A stretch of 64,000 nucleotides of DNA, taken from contig OY978527.1 in NCBI GenBank assembly GCA_963854835.1, forward strand, positions 43,908,040-43,972,039. Reading direction: 5' to 3'. Every line of letters begins with the position of its first letter. Position 1 is the first letter of the stretch. The notes below the pieces were generated by a model. That model ran no database searches. It saw only the letters and a program-made list of their open reading frames with translations, and was not told the DNA's origin. The stretch is from Megamerina dolium (taxonomy: Eukaryota > Arthropoda > Insecta > Diptera > Megamerinidae). This document shows, one piece after another, positions 12,594 to 25,335 of the stretch. The position numbers and the translations under genes were made by a program.

Positions 12594-13664
12594 CCTAAAG
12601 ATTCCTAAATTATTATATATTTGAAATTGAAATTGATGGAAAAAATTGAATGAAAATTCTCCTAATACATAATATTGGTAATAGTGGAGGTTAAATAAAG
12701 CAATACATCAAATAAATTTCAACTATACGTATAATGTAAAATGCAATACGCATACATTTTATTAGGAATACGATTTATTCTATTCAATACAAATGAATAG
12801 AAATGTAATATGAGAATAGACATGCAATTGTATACCATGGATAGTGTGGGTTAAATTTCATGTTTCCTCTTTGGACACATAAAAAATGAGAATTTAATAA
12901 AAAAAAACATTTATTCGATTTTCTATATACTTCTATTCTGTATTACATACATATGTACGAGCACATATCTAGCTACCCTTTGCCAGCATGCTCATATATA
13001 CAAGTATCAATTAGATTTTCAACTGCAATTTCATTTGTTTTATTTATTTTGTTAAACAATAAGCACAACTGTAATTAAAATATTAAAAAAAAAAAATAAG
13101 AATTTAATCTTTAGAAAATATTGTATGTTTCATCATAATAAGTCCAATGTGGACACTGCTTTCTCTTAACCACCCCCCACCAGCAATCCATGTAATGTAT
13201 CACTCTTGATTAAAAAGTGGTATAAAAGGAAATAGTAAAAAAAAAGAACACAACATCACCAAGCAACTATTATAGCAATTATAGCAATAAAATTCAACAT
13301 ACAGAAATAACAGTTAATTAATGTTGGATTTAGCAAATTGAAATTACAGTGTTGGTCTTTTGCATAATAATAATAAAATAGAGAGAGAGAGGCAGATATA
13401 AATAAGGTTGATTAAAAAACATAGCAAAGATATTTTATAGGAAAGTTATTAGAATGTTGCAACAAGGAAAAAAAAATTTTCCAAAAGTATTTGGTTGCAT
13501 TCATATATTTCCATTTTTTCCCTTAATTGACATAATATTCCTTACACTGAGAAAATGTTTGATTATGTGTATGAATTTATTATCTCTACATATACAAATA
13601 AAAAACGAGGGCCTAATGTCTCTAGCTAAGTTCTTTTGGAAAGAAATATTGTAATTAATTTTAA
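12594..13664. other. Intergenic, no gene recognised
   Basis: AT-rich with A-runs and a short GA repeat near 13380-13392. No supported feature. Confidence 0.6.
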
Positions 13665-13957
13665 ATGACAGGTGAGTACAAAAAACAACAACTGAAAAAC
13701 AACAAAGCTGCAGAAGCTGATGGCCTGCCTATCGAGTTGTTTAAGACCACAGGCGATGAGCTGCTCACCAGCATGCACCAGCTCAAAAGCAGGATATGGT
13801 CGGATGAGAGCATGTCCTATGATTGGAGATTCAGTGTTCTCTGTCCCGCACATAAGAAAGGAAATCCCACAATATGCGGAAACTACCGTGGAATAAGTCT
13901 TTTTAGCATGGCATACAAGGTTATATATGGAGTGTACTGTGTGAAAGATTGAATCAT

Positions 13958-13967
13958 ATGCTTAACA
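13958..13967 (+). repeat. Target-site duplication, left copy
   Basis: ATGCTTAACA here is repeated exactly at 14893-14902, bracketing the nested LINE. Removing the insert and one copy restores continuity between the two RT parts. Confidence 0.85.
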
Positions 13968-14892
13968 GGCGCTGGGATATACGGTCCTAATACCCGCATA
14001 TCTGTCGAAATAGACTCGTGGCCAACTGTCTTCCAAACAGAAATACATGCCATAGAACTTTGTGCACGTCATCTACATGCCAAAGGGCTCAAAGGAGCGG
14101 GTATTCTTATTTGCTCAGGCAGCCAAATCTCTCTCCTCAGAACTAGTCACCGAATGCTTCCTTATCCTACAAAAACTCTATGCGAAATAAGGTCACATTA
14201 TGATGGGTGCCGGAGCACAATGGAATCAAGGGCAATGAAGTGACGGACGAACTAGTGAGAGCTGGCTCGGCTTTCCCACTGACAGACTCAGAACCTTTCT
14301 GCGGTATAAATTGGGCATCGGCCAAAGTTATGATAGAAAAACATTACCACGACAAATGGACAAATTCAATAGGTCTCCGGGAAGCGAAAACTCTCATCAG
14401 CTTCGATGCAGCTTTTGAGAGAATTAGTCTTAGCAGAACAAACCTACGCCTAATAACCGGCTATCCCTCAGGACATAACTGGTTAAAATACCCCCTCCAC
14501 AAAATGGGACTGTCGTCTGACACGGAGTGTAGACTCTGTCTGGAGGATGATGAAACATCGATCCACATATTTTGCGAATGTCCAGTCTTGGCCAGACTTC
14601 GCCTCAAACGCTTTCAGCTGAGTTTCGCAACACCAGCTTCAATCATCAAAAGTTCGACAAGATCAATTCTATCCTTCATTAAAAATGTAGAGGAGATTCT
14701 AGTGTCGTAAACGGGCTTGGGTACAAAAGATCTCGTTTGGTCGCAGTGCTCGTAACACCTGTGGTTGGCCCCCAGAGGTATCAGCTATAGGGCTCATATC
14801 CTCTAACAGACCTTGGTCTGGTTTCGCGTGGTCGACTTGATGACCAAATATTATGTCCTTGCTCCAACGTCACGCTCTCTTTTGATTGATTG
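13968..14892 (+). mobile_element. Nested, 5'-truncated LINE (RNase H to 3' end)
   Basis: 925 bp inserted in the older LINE. It starts inside an RNase H domain (GAGIYGP; QTEIHAIELCA). The usual ICSDSQ active-site segment reads ICSGSQ, so a catalytic Asp is lost. After a frameshift at about 14200, an open frame (14207-14710) carries PEHNGIKGNEVTDELVRAGS (last RNase H motif). It also has the C-terminal zinc-knuckle-like CRLCLEDDETSIHIFCECPV. The 3' UTR contains ACAAAAGATCT...GGTCGCAGTGC (14722-14749), shared with LINE ends at 30.8 and 55.9 kb. The tail is TTGATTGATTG. Family knowledge: C-terminal RNase H with this cysteine motif is found in I, R1 and LOA-type LINEs. Truncation at the 5' end is the usual outcome of target-primed reverse transcription. 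Confidence 0.85.
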
Positions 14893-14902
14893 ATGCTTAA
14901 CA
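14893..14902 (+). repeat. Target-site duplication, right copy
   Basis: Second exact copy of ATGCTTAACA. Confidence 0.85.
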
Positions 14903-15320
14903 ACCTGATTGGACCTTATCAGTGTGGTTTCAGACCTAGTAAATCCACAACCGACCAGATTTTATAAAGCCGATATCGACAGTCCTGTAAGGCATTAGCT
15001 CGACATAACAATGTTTGAGTTCGGTATTGCTGCGAAGCTCATTCGTCTTTGCAGAATGACACTGTGTAACTCCCGTTGTTCAGTCAAAATTGAGAAGGAC
15101 CTTTCCTCGCCGTTTAATACCGTTTACGTTTAAAGAATCACTCTTGGTAATAGGTGCTACTTTAGGCTAAGTAAGCAATTGAGAAGCCGGCCCCTCTTTC
15201 GAGCAACGAAAACACAAATCTACAAGTCTCTCATCATGCCTGTCCTTATACGCTCTTGCTAAGAAGGTGTTATATTCGGAACCCGCAGGTGGACGACACA
15301 GAAGAGGCATTACATATCAT

Positions 15321-17154
15321 TTCTGTTTAAAATCCATTAAACTCATATGTGGCACTTGCTATGCCATTGTTATCAACCACATTGGCAGTGACGCCTGAAC
15401 TAAACATTATAATCTAATGACTTCGGAAAATTTGTCATAAAAATTATAAATTAAATGCTGATATTGAAAAAAAAAACTAGATGAATGTGTGTCTCATAAC
15501 TGTAACGATTAATTAAATTTAATTTAATTTATATCGCTCAAGTCCCAAGCGAAATCTAATCCGAGCGAGGTAAGCTGAAACGTACGTTAAATAAATGGAT
15601 TGTCCCACAATCGAAGGACACCTATGACTGGATAAGTGTATTTACCTACCCTTTGTATGTAATACAAGATTTTGTTGTTTTCAAATTTCTTTCATTCTTT
15701 CGTTTTCCAAAAAAATGTCTTCTAATTAGTATGCTTTTCTTGAATTAATATAAAAATCATATAAATTGCATACATTATATTATAGTTATTATTCAAAGCT
15801 TTTCATTACAATCTAATTGTAATCTCATTCTCATTATTATAGTAAATTTATTGCCACCCTTATAGCTAAAGAAGAAAAATAAAAAACAATAAAAATATCA
15901 ATACGTAAAATGTCTGTAGGCAATATGCAAAGTGGGTGGTGGTAAAACTTTCAGCATGACACATTTCAATATAATCGTTTCCTAAATGGTCTTTATTTGC
16001 ATCTTAAATGGTGTTAAAAGTTTTTGGCAACATATTGCAATTTGTAGTAGCAATTGTGTGGCAGAGTACAGATATTTACATACTTACATACACACACACA
16101 CTACAAACATATATATTCTTTAGTATTTACATGAGAGAAGGCTAAAGTTTTATGCCACAAAGTGGTTTACACCATAAATTCATTTTATACGAAATCAGTA
16201 TAATTGGCTTTATGTACAATAACCCATCACTTTCTTCTGAAAGTTTACCACATTAAATGTGTGTGTGTGTGTGCATGTAAATGTATGTTTTAGGACTTAG
16301 GACGTACTCTTATATGTTTTCAAATATGTATTTAAGGAATAATTGTATGAGTAATGCTGAAATTTTGTAAATATTAATTGGTATTGTATGTAGTTTTGAA
16401 AAATCATATTTATTAGACGGATTATTAAAGTAAATACCATATAGGTGCCATGTATAGAAATTAGAAATTTATGTAAGGTCGAAGATCTATGATTTGAGTG
16501 TATTATCGAAATTCAGCAATTCATTTCACACAATCATGATAATGAAATATTGTACTTGACCATATAAATGAACAATAAATTGTATTACTATATTCACATG
16601 CTCACTTAATGTACACACACACACACACACTTACGCATTCGGTCATAATGAAATCACTTAATTTACACGCTTTAAGCTAATCAATTAATTATACGCAATC
16701 ATCATCATATTATTATATATCATTTTAATGCTAAGAGCTGGAATAATAACAACAACAACAGAAATATATAGTAAGGTATAAAGCATACAAAGATACAATT
16801 TATATCCATTCAAGGCTTACGTTAATAATACATGTGATACGCATACGTACATACATAGTATAGTTGGATGTTCTATAGCAACGAGAATGTATGGATTTGT
16901 GCGCGTTTGTGCAAACACGACTTTTATAGGGTCATTTACGTTTCTGATTGTATGCGTAACTCGGATTGTATTGAAATTTGTATATGTTTGGTATAATGCC
17001 ACAAGGTTAATACATTAATTATTGTTAATATACCCATGTGGATGTGAATTAATTTTATGCTTAATTAAAATGTTAACATACAAATAAGTATGTTCGAGAA
17101 CATAGACTTTTATTAACAGCCTTATAGTACCTACTAGTAAGAATTTGATATATA
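15321..17154. other. Intergenic, no gene recognised
   Basis: AT-rich with short GT and CA microsatellites (about 16258-16273 and 16614-16631). No coding signal. Confidence 0.6.
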
Positions 17155-17449
17155 CTAGAGTCAATCAAAAAATACCCGTAGCGTTGCTGAAGAAGGCAAC
17201 AAACTATTCCGTGTTGTATCACATATATTCCGTGATTCAAGATAAAGTAGAAGAAGAGCTTCGGAACATTCAACTTCTGTGACAAATGCGAGATATTGCT
17301 TGATTTACAGAAATACGGATCGATATGATTAACCAGCCTATGAATCAGTCTGAAATTTAGTATGACACCGATCGACAGATGACAGTACATGATGGTAAAA
17401 TGTCATCGCTACTTATGTATAAACACGGGTACTTTTTGATCGAACTTCT
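17155..17449. mobile_element. Short inverted-repeat element, MITE-like (about 295 bp)
   Basis: The left end reads CTAGAGTCAATCAAAAAATA, then CCCGTAG. The inverse of the right end reads AGAAGTTCGATCAAAAAGTA, then CCCGTGT. These are imperfect terminal inverted repeats, with TA immediately outside each (17153-17154 and 17450-17451). The interior has no recognisable transposase; the minus-strand frame at 17073-17390 runs across the boundary and is not accepted as a gene. It is probably a deletion derivative of a mariner-type element. Confidence 0.6.
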
Positions 17450-18015
17450 TATAAGTTTTTTTATTGTGATGTTTTATTGCTGTGTTCGATCACAACGACG
17501 TGACAATTATTTATGGGCAAATATACAAATAATATATAAGTAGTGTAATGAGAGTTACTTCAGGCTAAGGATGTTACAAAAACCCATTTGAAATCAAGAA
17601 GACTCATATAAAGCTAAGAAACTCAATCATATTGTAACGCATGCTTTTTATTGGGTTTTCAATTAGGTCAGATTAAAAACAAGATAGATACAAACTGTTG
17701 TATGGATTGTATTGTACATTATTGTAAAGCTAATAGTAACATTCACTGATACTGCATAAAGAGTTCAGTTCAATTAGTACTACGCTTCTACTATTCTACT
17801 GTTCTACTGTTTCCACTCGTTTATTTTAGCACATTACGGAATAAAACATTCCCTTCGCCTGTTAATTTATTTATTATATCTAATCCTATATAATACTTAT
17901 TGTCCTAAGCAAGATGAAGGAACGGAGTTTAGGGAAATGGGGACATCCACTGATACTTGGTGATTCATGGTGCTTTTTCTAGTGAGCAGCCGTCTGACAG
18001 ACCTAGTAATAATTA
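17450..18015. other. Intergenic, nothing recognised
   Basis: AT-rich spacer between two DNA-transposon relics. Confidence 0.6.
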
Positions 18016-18905
18016 CGAGGGCGTTTAGAGAACTCAGTGTCTTTTATTGAATAATATATATTTTTCTGCGACATAGCTATTTATTTCTCTATATAGTCTC
18101 CTTTTAGTTGGATGCATTTAGTCCAGCGATTTTCCAATTTTCTGTAATCCTTCCAAATAATAGGTGTTCTTAAGGTTCTAAAAAAAGCGCTTCTTTCATC
18201 GGCAACTTCTTCATTCAAACCAAATCTCTTACCGTTGAGTAGTTTCTTCAGGTTTGGAAACAGAAAGTAATCACAAGGCGTTAAAACTGGAGAATATGTT
18301 GGGATAGCATAATTTATGTAATGTTGTCATTTCTAATGGAGATTTATGCTCTATTATGCGGTCATTTTTGTTTTAAAATAATATCGAATTTGCCTAACAA
18401 TTGTCAATAATGTTCTCCGATGATTGTTTTATCCTTTTGAAAGCAAAAAATCGTTTGGATTATGGTTAAACATCGTCAAACACTCTTTTGACGTGGTCAC
18501 ACGATTACGTTTGTTGTCGACTGTGAGCAAATCCAGCTGCGATTTTGCGGATAGGTTTATCATGTCGAAAAATTCAAGTAACATGTGGCATACCCTCACG
18601 ATTTCTGGTACTATAGAACCATGGTTCTGTAGTTTATAAGTTCTGAAATTGAAGACATGAGCTTACACAATTTTGGTATCAGTAGGATGTCGCGTCATGC
18701 CACACAGTCCATCAATTGGTTTGGGGTTTGATCCTGTTTGAGTTTTTTATGCGATGCCGTTCAAAATTGATCTAATCGAGTATAATCGAGAAACAATTCA
18801 GGTCTTTAAGGAGTATTTTGACGGAGCCATTCATGATACAGAGAACAAAATCCTGCAAATTTTGGGTGACCGAATGAGCTACTGCGAAATTAGAACAGGC
18901 AGTCA
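18016..18905 (-). mobile_element. Mariner relic
   Basis: A mariner-like end (CGAGGGCGTTTAG after a TA at 18014-18015) is followed on the minus strand by the transposase C-terminus: PCDYFLFPNLKKLLNGKRFG, then WTKCIQLKGDYIEK before the stop. Upstream in the gene the reading frame is broken many times. In place of the expected SPDLAPCDY the sequence reads SPVLTPCDY, so the third catalytic Asp itself (CDY) remains. The N-terminal limit near 18905 is approximate, and I did not find the second inverted repeat. Confidence 0.7.
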
Positions 18906-20699
18906 TATTAATGAATTCCTAGTTTGCAACTAATAGAAATGTTTATTCTTCCTAATAAAACTTCAATATACCCAGAAACTTTGATTTTTGTTTATTCGTT
19001 TATATTTTTCAAAAAAGAAACCTGTATTTGGATCACCAAATCTAGAGACAAAAATTACTTTCTGTCATTAAAGGGATTTTATTTGTACTTTTCGTTTCAA
19101 TTCAATAAATTTAGTTAAAGCAATCATGTCTTATAGTTTGTTCAATAAAATGTTATCGCTTGAGATGGTATTCTGATAAGACTATTATGGTATGTGATCT
19201 GATCACTATTTTCCCTAATATATTTTTAATATGAAAGAATTTCACAGAATGAATGTAAATTTTAAAAGCACCTCCATTGTTTATAACATTCGTAATACCT
19301 TGTAGTGACTGATATCTCGAATATAAGTACTCGATTGTGCCTAATTTTTTTTGCTTGAATATAATTATATGTCACAAAATATGTGAATTATGTATTATTC
19401 GTCTCAAATTTTTTCATATTTTTTTTCGTCTACATTTTATAAGTACCAATGACACGTTCGTGACTGAGAAAATACACCACGTAAATTAAATACAAATTGA
19501 CTATTATAAAAAAATACCTAAAAATAATCAAATAATTCAATAGTCGAATTACTTGTCAATCCTATGCATATTTTATGATGTGTTGATGGAAAATTGAATA
19601 TAGATATTAATACATATTAACGAACGAACCTACTTATTATCAAATATTTTACATACATATGTGGCGACTGGTATTTGTGATTGTTTATGATTATGTTATT
19701 AAATGTACTTAATTTAATAACATTTCTACACAAATTTACACACACATTGAGAAAGTATTTAAAAATAAATTATCCTTAATACTTGTACTTATATGTGTAT
19801 GTACGCCTATATGTACAATACTTATACAAAGTATGATACTTGAATATCTGTATATTTATTTTTATATGTACTTCTATTCAACCATAATAAGTGGTATTTT
19901 GTTCGTTTGGATTGAATTGTTAAAATCAAGAACGAAGTAAAATCATACGACGGCGTCGTACTAAACTATATATGTACCATAAGAGGAAAATTGCATTCAC
20001 AGGATTATGTTAGGCGCCTGAAGTAAGAAGAATAACGCCCAAAGGAGAAAATATACTCTCAAGGCGATGCCGATGCCTATAAGACAATCTAAATAGAATT
20101 ATTCTGCACAGCCAAACTTCATTGCAAACGATAAGTAAATCGATATTGAATATTATAGTGTTTGTATACATCTATCCACTTCTATTTGCTGATGATTGCT
20201 GTTATTCTCATTTTCATTCCAAAGATGTAAATCGATTAACGATATATAATAAAAGATCTACTATATTGGACAACTTATATACGATACACAAAGTCTGTCA
20301 TACATAGACATAAGCAGTGCTTAGTGAATGTTAAAGACAGAAGAGAAGGTTTTGTTTTCAAAATAAAACTCTACTGCGATCAATTGGAGAAATTTTTTTT
20401 AAGGAAGAGAAACAATTTGTTTTCAATATAATCGCTTGTCGTTAAGTAATGAAGAATTCTTTCCACAATACAAATGTGATTTGTCACATTTTCTGTCATT
20501 TTTAAAGAAATACATCAAGATGATGCCACCAGCCAATAGATATCGCCAGACGTTCTATTCTGGATTGGAGACATTCCACATGTGAAAATCATGCTAAAAT
20601 TTCGTCTATTGCCAAAACAACTGAAACAGAAATAAGCCTCATCACTAAATCAGTGATTTTGTTTCCAAATTTTCAATCGCTGATTCACTCAACTTACGT
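18906..20699. other. Intergenic, no gene recognised
   Basis: AT-rich. The stretch 19920-20120 is less AT-rich but has no open frame I can identify. Confidence 0.55.
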
Positions 20700-20965
20700 C
20701 GTAGACGTGGCTTCAGTTCATACAGTAGCTTGTAACCCTGTAACCGGATATCATTGCGCAACTACGAAGTTGGCACACATACATATAAAGTTCATGTGAT
20801 GTGATGTGAAGTGCATATATAACAATTTGAATGAAATTTACTCTGTTGACAAATCCACCGAGACTGACATACACTTTATTGCTGAGAAAAATTTTACGGC
20901 AAATAAGTTCGGCTTCAATTTGTATCCACGCGTTTACTGGACTCACGCCGCAAACGACGGGCATG
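20700..20965 (-). pseudogene. Possible Tc1/mariner-superfamily transposase scrap
   Basis: The minus frame (20713-20964) contains CRKIFLSNKVYVSLGGFVNR. This resembles the SDEAHFxLNGYVNKQNCRIW block present in the relic at 2376. No other domain is visible. Low confidence. Confidence 0.3.
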
Positions 20966-22389
20966 TGGCTTAAGTTTTTGCAGTAATTGGATCTTGAGGG
21001 GCTACAAACAAAAACCTTTGGTTAACCACAAAATTCCCATCGACACTAACTTCTGTTGTTAGATGCATTTTGGACATACATTTCTCTTTGATTAATGATT
21101 TTCAAAATAATAGTTTGCAAACGTTGTTCTGGTGTAGGTTATATGATGAAATGGACATTTAAACTTATTACAAATCAGCTGAAAAGGTATTGCTAAAAGC
21201 ATGCCTTCTAAAATAAAGCGTTTAGATGGTGAATTAAAGCATGAGATCGAAATATTTCTCAACGAGCTAGTTCTCGAAGCTGATTTGAAGCTCAAATAGG
21301 TGGAACATTAAAAACACATTTTTTTTTATAAAATCTCCTAAGATTACACTTTTGTCTGCTTAAATTTTTTAAAAGCATTACACTAACACCAAAAAATATG
21401 TAATACCAACATTTTAATACTCGCACAATAATATGCTAAGTCACAGATGCTTATTTTGGCTATCAAAATAAATATAGTGAAATTGCTTATGTGTGTACAG
21501 TTTAAGATAATATGATTACTGATTTAATAATAAAATAGGAAAGACAAAAAAAAAAAAAAAATAGAAAATAAATGAAATAAAGGAATAACGATTACATGCA
21601 TGCCTCAAGCAAAATATTATACCATATCATACTAAGTCATTTATTTATTTGATGATTTCATTTTTTTTCTTCGCTTTTTTTTTTGTACATTTTTCTTGCT
21701 TTGATGTGCATAAATTCTTCATGTACTTATCTATTTAGATTTGTTTATATCTCTATGCATACATGTGTCCCTTCACATGTGAATGACAGTATACTATGTA
21801 CGTATATGTAAGTAGATACACATATCCCTAGGATATGTAATTGACATTCGCAAGCGAAGCTAACATACTTAGTACATGTAGTAGAATTTTATTTTGTATA
21901 TATATATATTTTTTTTTCTTGTATAAATGTTCTAAAGAAAATTCTTACCACAAAAACATGCCCGCATAAACGTGTCAACAAATAAAAATTAATATTACCA
22001 AGAGCCGATGTTATCGTTATGTTTCATGAGGGATTTAATGAAAGGTTGTTGAGATCTCTAATTGGGCGCTTCAGCGCACATTTCGAGTATTTTTAATATT
22101 TTACACTTCACTCTCAGTTTGTTTATGGGTTTAAAAAAAGAGAGACCGACCCTTTGCATAGTAATCTTATGGACGACATTGGTATGCATATATGTAGTCG
22201 TGTTTATGGAATATATATGAGTACATACTATAAGAAGAAGAAAATTAATGAATAATATGTTAAAATGAAGCATAGTTTAAGGGAATAAATTGATTGATAA
22301 TTCTAATTTTATTTTGTGTGTGTGTGACAGACAGTTGAACTAACACTAACACAGCATAAGAGCACGCACGTAAGTACGTAAATTTGTAT
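20966..22389. other. Intergenic, no gene recognised
   Basis: AT-rich with A-runs and T-runs; no supported feature. Confidence 0.6.
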
Positions 22390-22580
22390 TTAGATAAGGT
22401 AATAAACTCTGCAAATTGTGCCTAGAGGAAAATGAAATATTGGAACGTATATTTGGCAAATGCATAGCTTTTCTAAGGAAAATTCCAAAGAGGTTCGCAG
22501 AATGTGGATCGGAAGAAGGACTTACAGGTATCGGATGTAATTAAGTTCCTAAACATCATTTACCATTCAACCATTAAAGC
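22390..22580 (+). pseudogene. LINE C-terminal fragment
   Basis: One frame reads KLCKLCLEENEIFERIFGKC, equivalent to the cysteine motif CRLCLEDDETSIHIFCEC of the nested LINE at 13968. A second frame then reads LQVSDVIKFLNIIYH, similar to the C-terminal tail of these LINE proteins. The two are out of frame. This is the 3' scrap of an I/R1-like LINE. Confidence 0.5.
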
Positions 22581-22638
22581 AACCATTTTTTTTACCCTAC
22601 AGTGTCAAGGGTATATTGAGTTTGTGCTTTCATTTGTA

Positions 22639-23553
22639 CGAGGGCGGTCCAAGAACAACCCGATCTGACATAAGATTCAACAGTAGTTCGTAAAAAACTT
22701 TGGTGAAAGGTGGCTACCTTATAAAACACATAAGTTTTAAGTTTTAAAGCGCCACGTTGTTTAGTATTTTTTTGGAGCCATCGAAAGTTAACAATTTGTA
22801 AACATGGAAAAAATTGGTCACCGTTATGTAATTCAATACTTTCATTTGAAAGGTGCTTCAGTCCAACGAATATTAAAGCCGAACTAGATTCCACTCTGGG
22901 GAAGGCTGCTCCTTCATTTACGACCATAAAATATTGGGTGGCAAAGTTAAAGGAGATCGTACGAGCTGCCAAGACGAACACCATAATGGTCGACCAATCA
23001 AGGTGGCCACGCCAGAAATGGTTAAGAAAGTCCACAAAATGGTATTGGATTTTCGTCGGCTGAAGGTGCGTGAGCTAGGTGAAATTACAGGCATTTCAAA
23101 AAGTGCTATACATCGTATGTTGATCGAAAATTTGGAGATGAAACAACTGTGTGCAAGGCAAGGTTATGGCTCACGTTTTTTGGGATCCACGTTGGATAAT
23201 TTTTATTGATTATCTCAAAAAGGAAAAACAATCAATGAGTTAAAGCTCGCATTGCTTTAGCACGCATCTTATTCGCCAGTTTTAATTCCTGGGGATTATA
23301 TTCTATTTTCAAATTTGAATAAATGGCTTGGTGGTAGAAGATTTGCAAACAATGAAGAGGTGGATAGTCTGGTCTGCGATAGATGGCTATTTTAATGAGC
23401 TAGACAGTTCATACTATAAACAGGGTATCGAAGCTATAGAATATCGCTGGGAAAAGTGTATAGAGCTAAAAGGAGATTATGTTGAGGAATAAAGAACATT
23501 TTTCCCAAATTTGTTCTGTATTCTTTGTTAGGTCGGATAGTTCTGAGACCGAT
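22639..23553 (+). mobile_element. Internally deleted mariner
   Basis: The left end CGAGGGCGGTCCAAGAAC follows a TA at 22637-22638. The right end is its degraded inverse (CGGTCTCAGAACTATCCGAC on the other strand). Both match the element at 49415-50727, so they are the same family. The transposase starts at 22804 (MEKIGHRYVIQYFHLKG) and runs through HTH remains (RRLKVRELGEITGISKSAIH, frame 22934-23209). It then jumps to C-terminal debris (EYRWEKCIELKGDYVEE near 23440-23490). The catalytic core is largely deleted and there are several frameshifts. Confidence 0.82.
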
Positions 23554-25312
23554 ATAAAATAACTAAAACGTGCCCTACATATTGCAGGCAAAAATGTTTA
23601 TTCTCAGTATGTTTTTTATAGAATCAAAGAATATGAAAGCAAAAACAATTTTCCTTTTAATCGGTATTAATGTATTTTGCGAGTATCGATAATTATCGCT
23701 ATGTTGGTTAATCGCAATAATTTTTTGTCTCTTCATGAGTGAATACGATCAAAATCCATTTACGAAACATCGTAAACTGAAGTAGACCGTTTTTGAGATT
23801 GTCAATTTTCAGGTTGAAAGAAATCCATTTATTTCAGTATGAAATTACCACTGCGAGAGGGTGTGAATTTTAGCGACTTCTGTCAAAGGAAAGTATACAT
23901 ATTTAGTAACTGAAACTATCATACCATAGGCAGTCGAATAAACGGCAGCTTTTACATAAGTACCTACCTACACCATTGTATGATGTGTTGTATATGGATG
24001 CATTTATATATTATCTGATGCATTTATATAGCAGCCACAACAAGTTCAGATCGGATATCATAGTTACCGGAAAATTGGATTAAAATTTATGGTTGAGCAT
24101 AAATCCAACATTTTCTTTCATTTTTGCTGCTGCTTTCTGTCTGCTCTCGTGTCTGTAGCTGAACTTGCAAACGACATCAGTTCTTATATCGATATGGCTT
24201 GAGGACAATGAGCAACATTTTGTTGTTGCAACCAAAATGCACGAATAATTTGATAAATTTTATTGGTGAGTTTGGTGTTGGGGGTGGTACAAATGTCGTA
24301 TCGCAGTTGCCGTGCGTGCATAAGTACATACGAATATTGTATGTATTATACGAATAATATGGCGGTGATATTGGTTGAATGTATACTTTTCATTTATTTG
24401 GTTTTTTTTTTTGCCTTTTTACACTTTCTGTGAGATATTCGCATTGACCCAGTCAATGCCTTTATATATTTTTCGTGCATTGCATCGCCCGTATGTAGTA
24501 TGGTGTGTCTTTAGACAGACATGCTCACACATACACATTCGAAGCATTCTAGCTTGTGCTTGCTTTTGTTCGCCGAAATACTATAGTAGAAGATTGTCGT
24601 CAAACGGAAGGATTTTCGCTCGAGTAACATTTTCGTGCTTCCGTTATTTTAGCGGGGGTGCTTTGTATGTAAGAAATATTTTTAAAGCTGCTTCATGAAT
24701 TTTTCGAAGGAAAAATAAAACACAACAATTGTAAGAACTTTTCTGTTTCTTTTTGTTCTTCTTCTTCTACTACTTCTTCTTCTTCCTCGTTTGATACTTC
24801 TTGTTTTCGTTTTCGTCATTGTTAAGTTTGACGGTTATTTGAATTCATGCTTCGTTTGTTGCGGTCTTATTATTATTGTTGTTGTTGTATATATAGCAAT
24901 TTTCCGTGCTAAGCTTACCACATAAATGTGACGCAATTGCAATTCAATTGCGCATTCAGTGAACGACGCAGTGATTTTCTTTCAACATTTCAACATTTCT
25001 TTTGCTTCATCTTATTCTGTGCCGTGTTGTTCTTCTCAAATAAAAAAAAAAAAAACGTTCACATTGGCTGAAGATGATGTAGACATAGCACATACCTCTC
25101 CTAGTTATATGATGTGATGTTTTTTCTTAAATCTGCTTCCTTTTTGGGTTAAATAAATCTCTGCTATCGCTCTTAGTCGCTTTCCTTTCTTAAGGTATTT
25201 GCTTCTATTCGTTATCTTTGTTATTCGCCCAGTTGTTGCTGTTGTTTTGTTATCAATTTGTTATGTGAACTTGTTTAATTATGTGGAAATTTATAATGGT
25301 AAACTTTTCTTT

Positions 25313-25335
25313 TGCTGCTGCTGCTGCTGCTGCTA
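25313..25335. repeat. (TGC)n microsatellite
   Basis: Seven to eight TGC units, followed shortly by GTT units. Confidence 0.9.

Larger units (their letters stand above)
13665..15320 (+). mobile_element. LINE reverse-transcriptase relic, split by a nested LINE
   Basis: The first part (13665-13967) reads LKNNKAAEADGLPIELFK and later LCPAHKKGNPTICGNYRGIS, the start of a non-LTR reverse-transcriptase domain. After the nested insertion (13968-14892) the same domain resumes with LIGPYQCGFRPSKSTTDQI (14903 onward), the next RT motif. Further degraded pieces follow (FGIAAKLIRLCRMTL near 15012; KTQIYKSLIMPVL near 15211). Frameshifts and stops are frequent, and the palm catalytic YxDD motif was not found. 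The clade is not determined. Confidence 0.8.

Noticed and set aside
22592..23035. Minus-strand ORF of 147 codons
   Set aside because: Antisense to a mariner relic whose sense strand carries the recognisable transposase.
24880..24970. TATA box and TCAGT initiator
   Set aside because: TATATATAG and ATTCAGT are about 60 bases apart, too far for one core promoter, and no exon follows.
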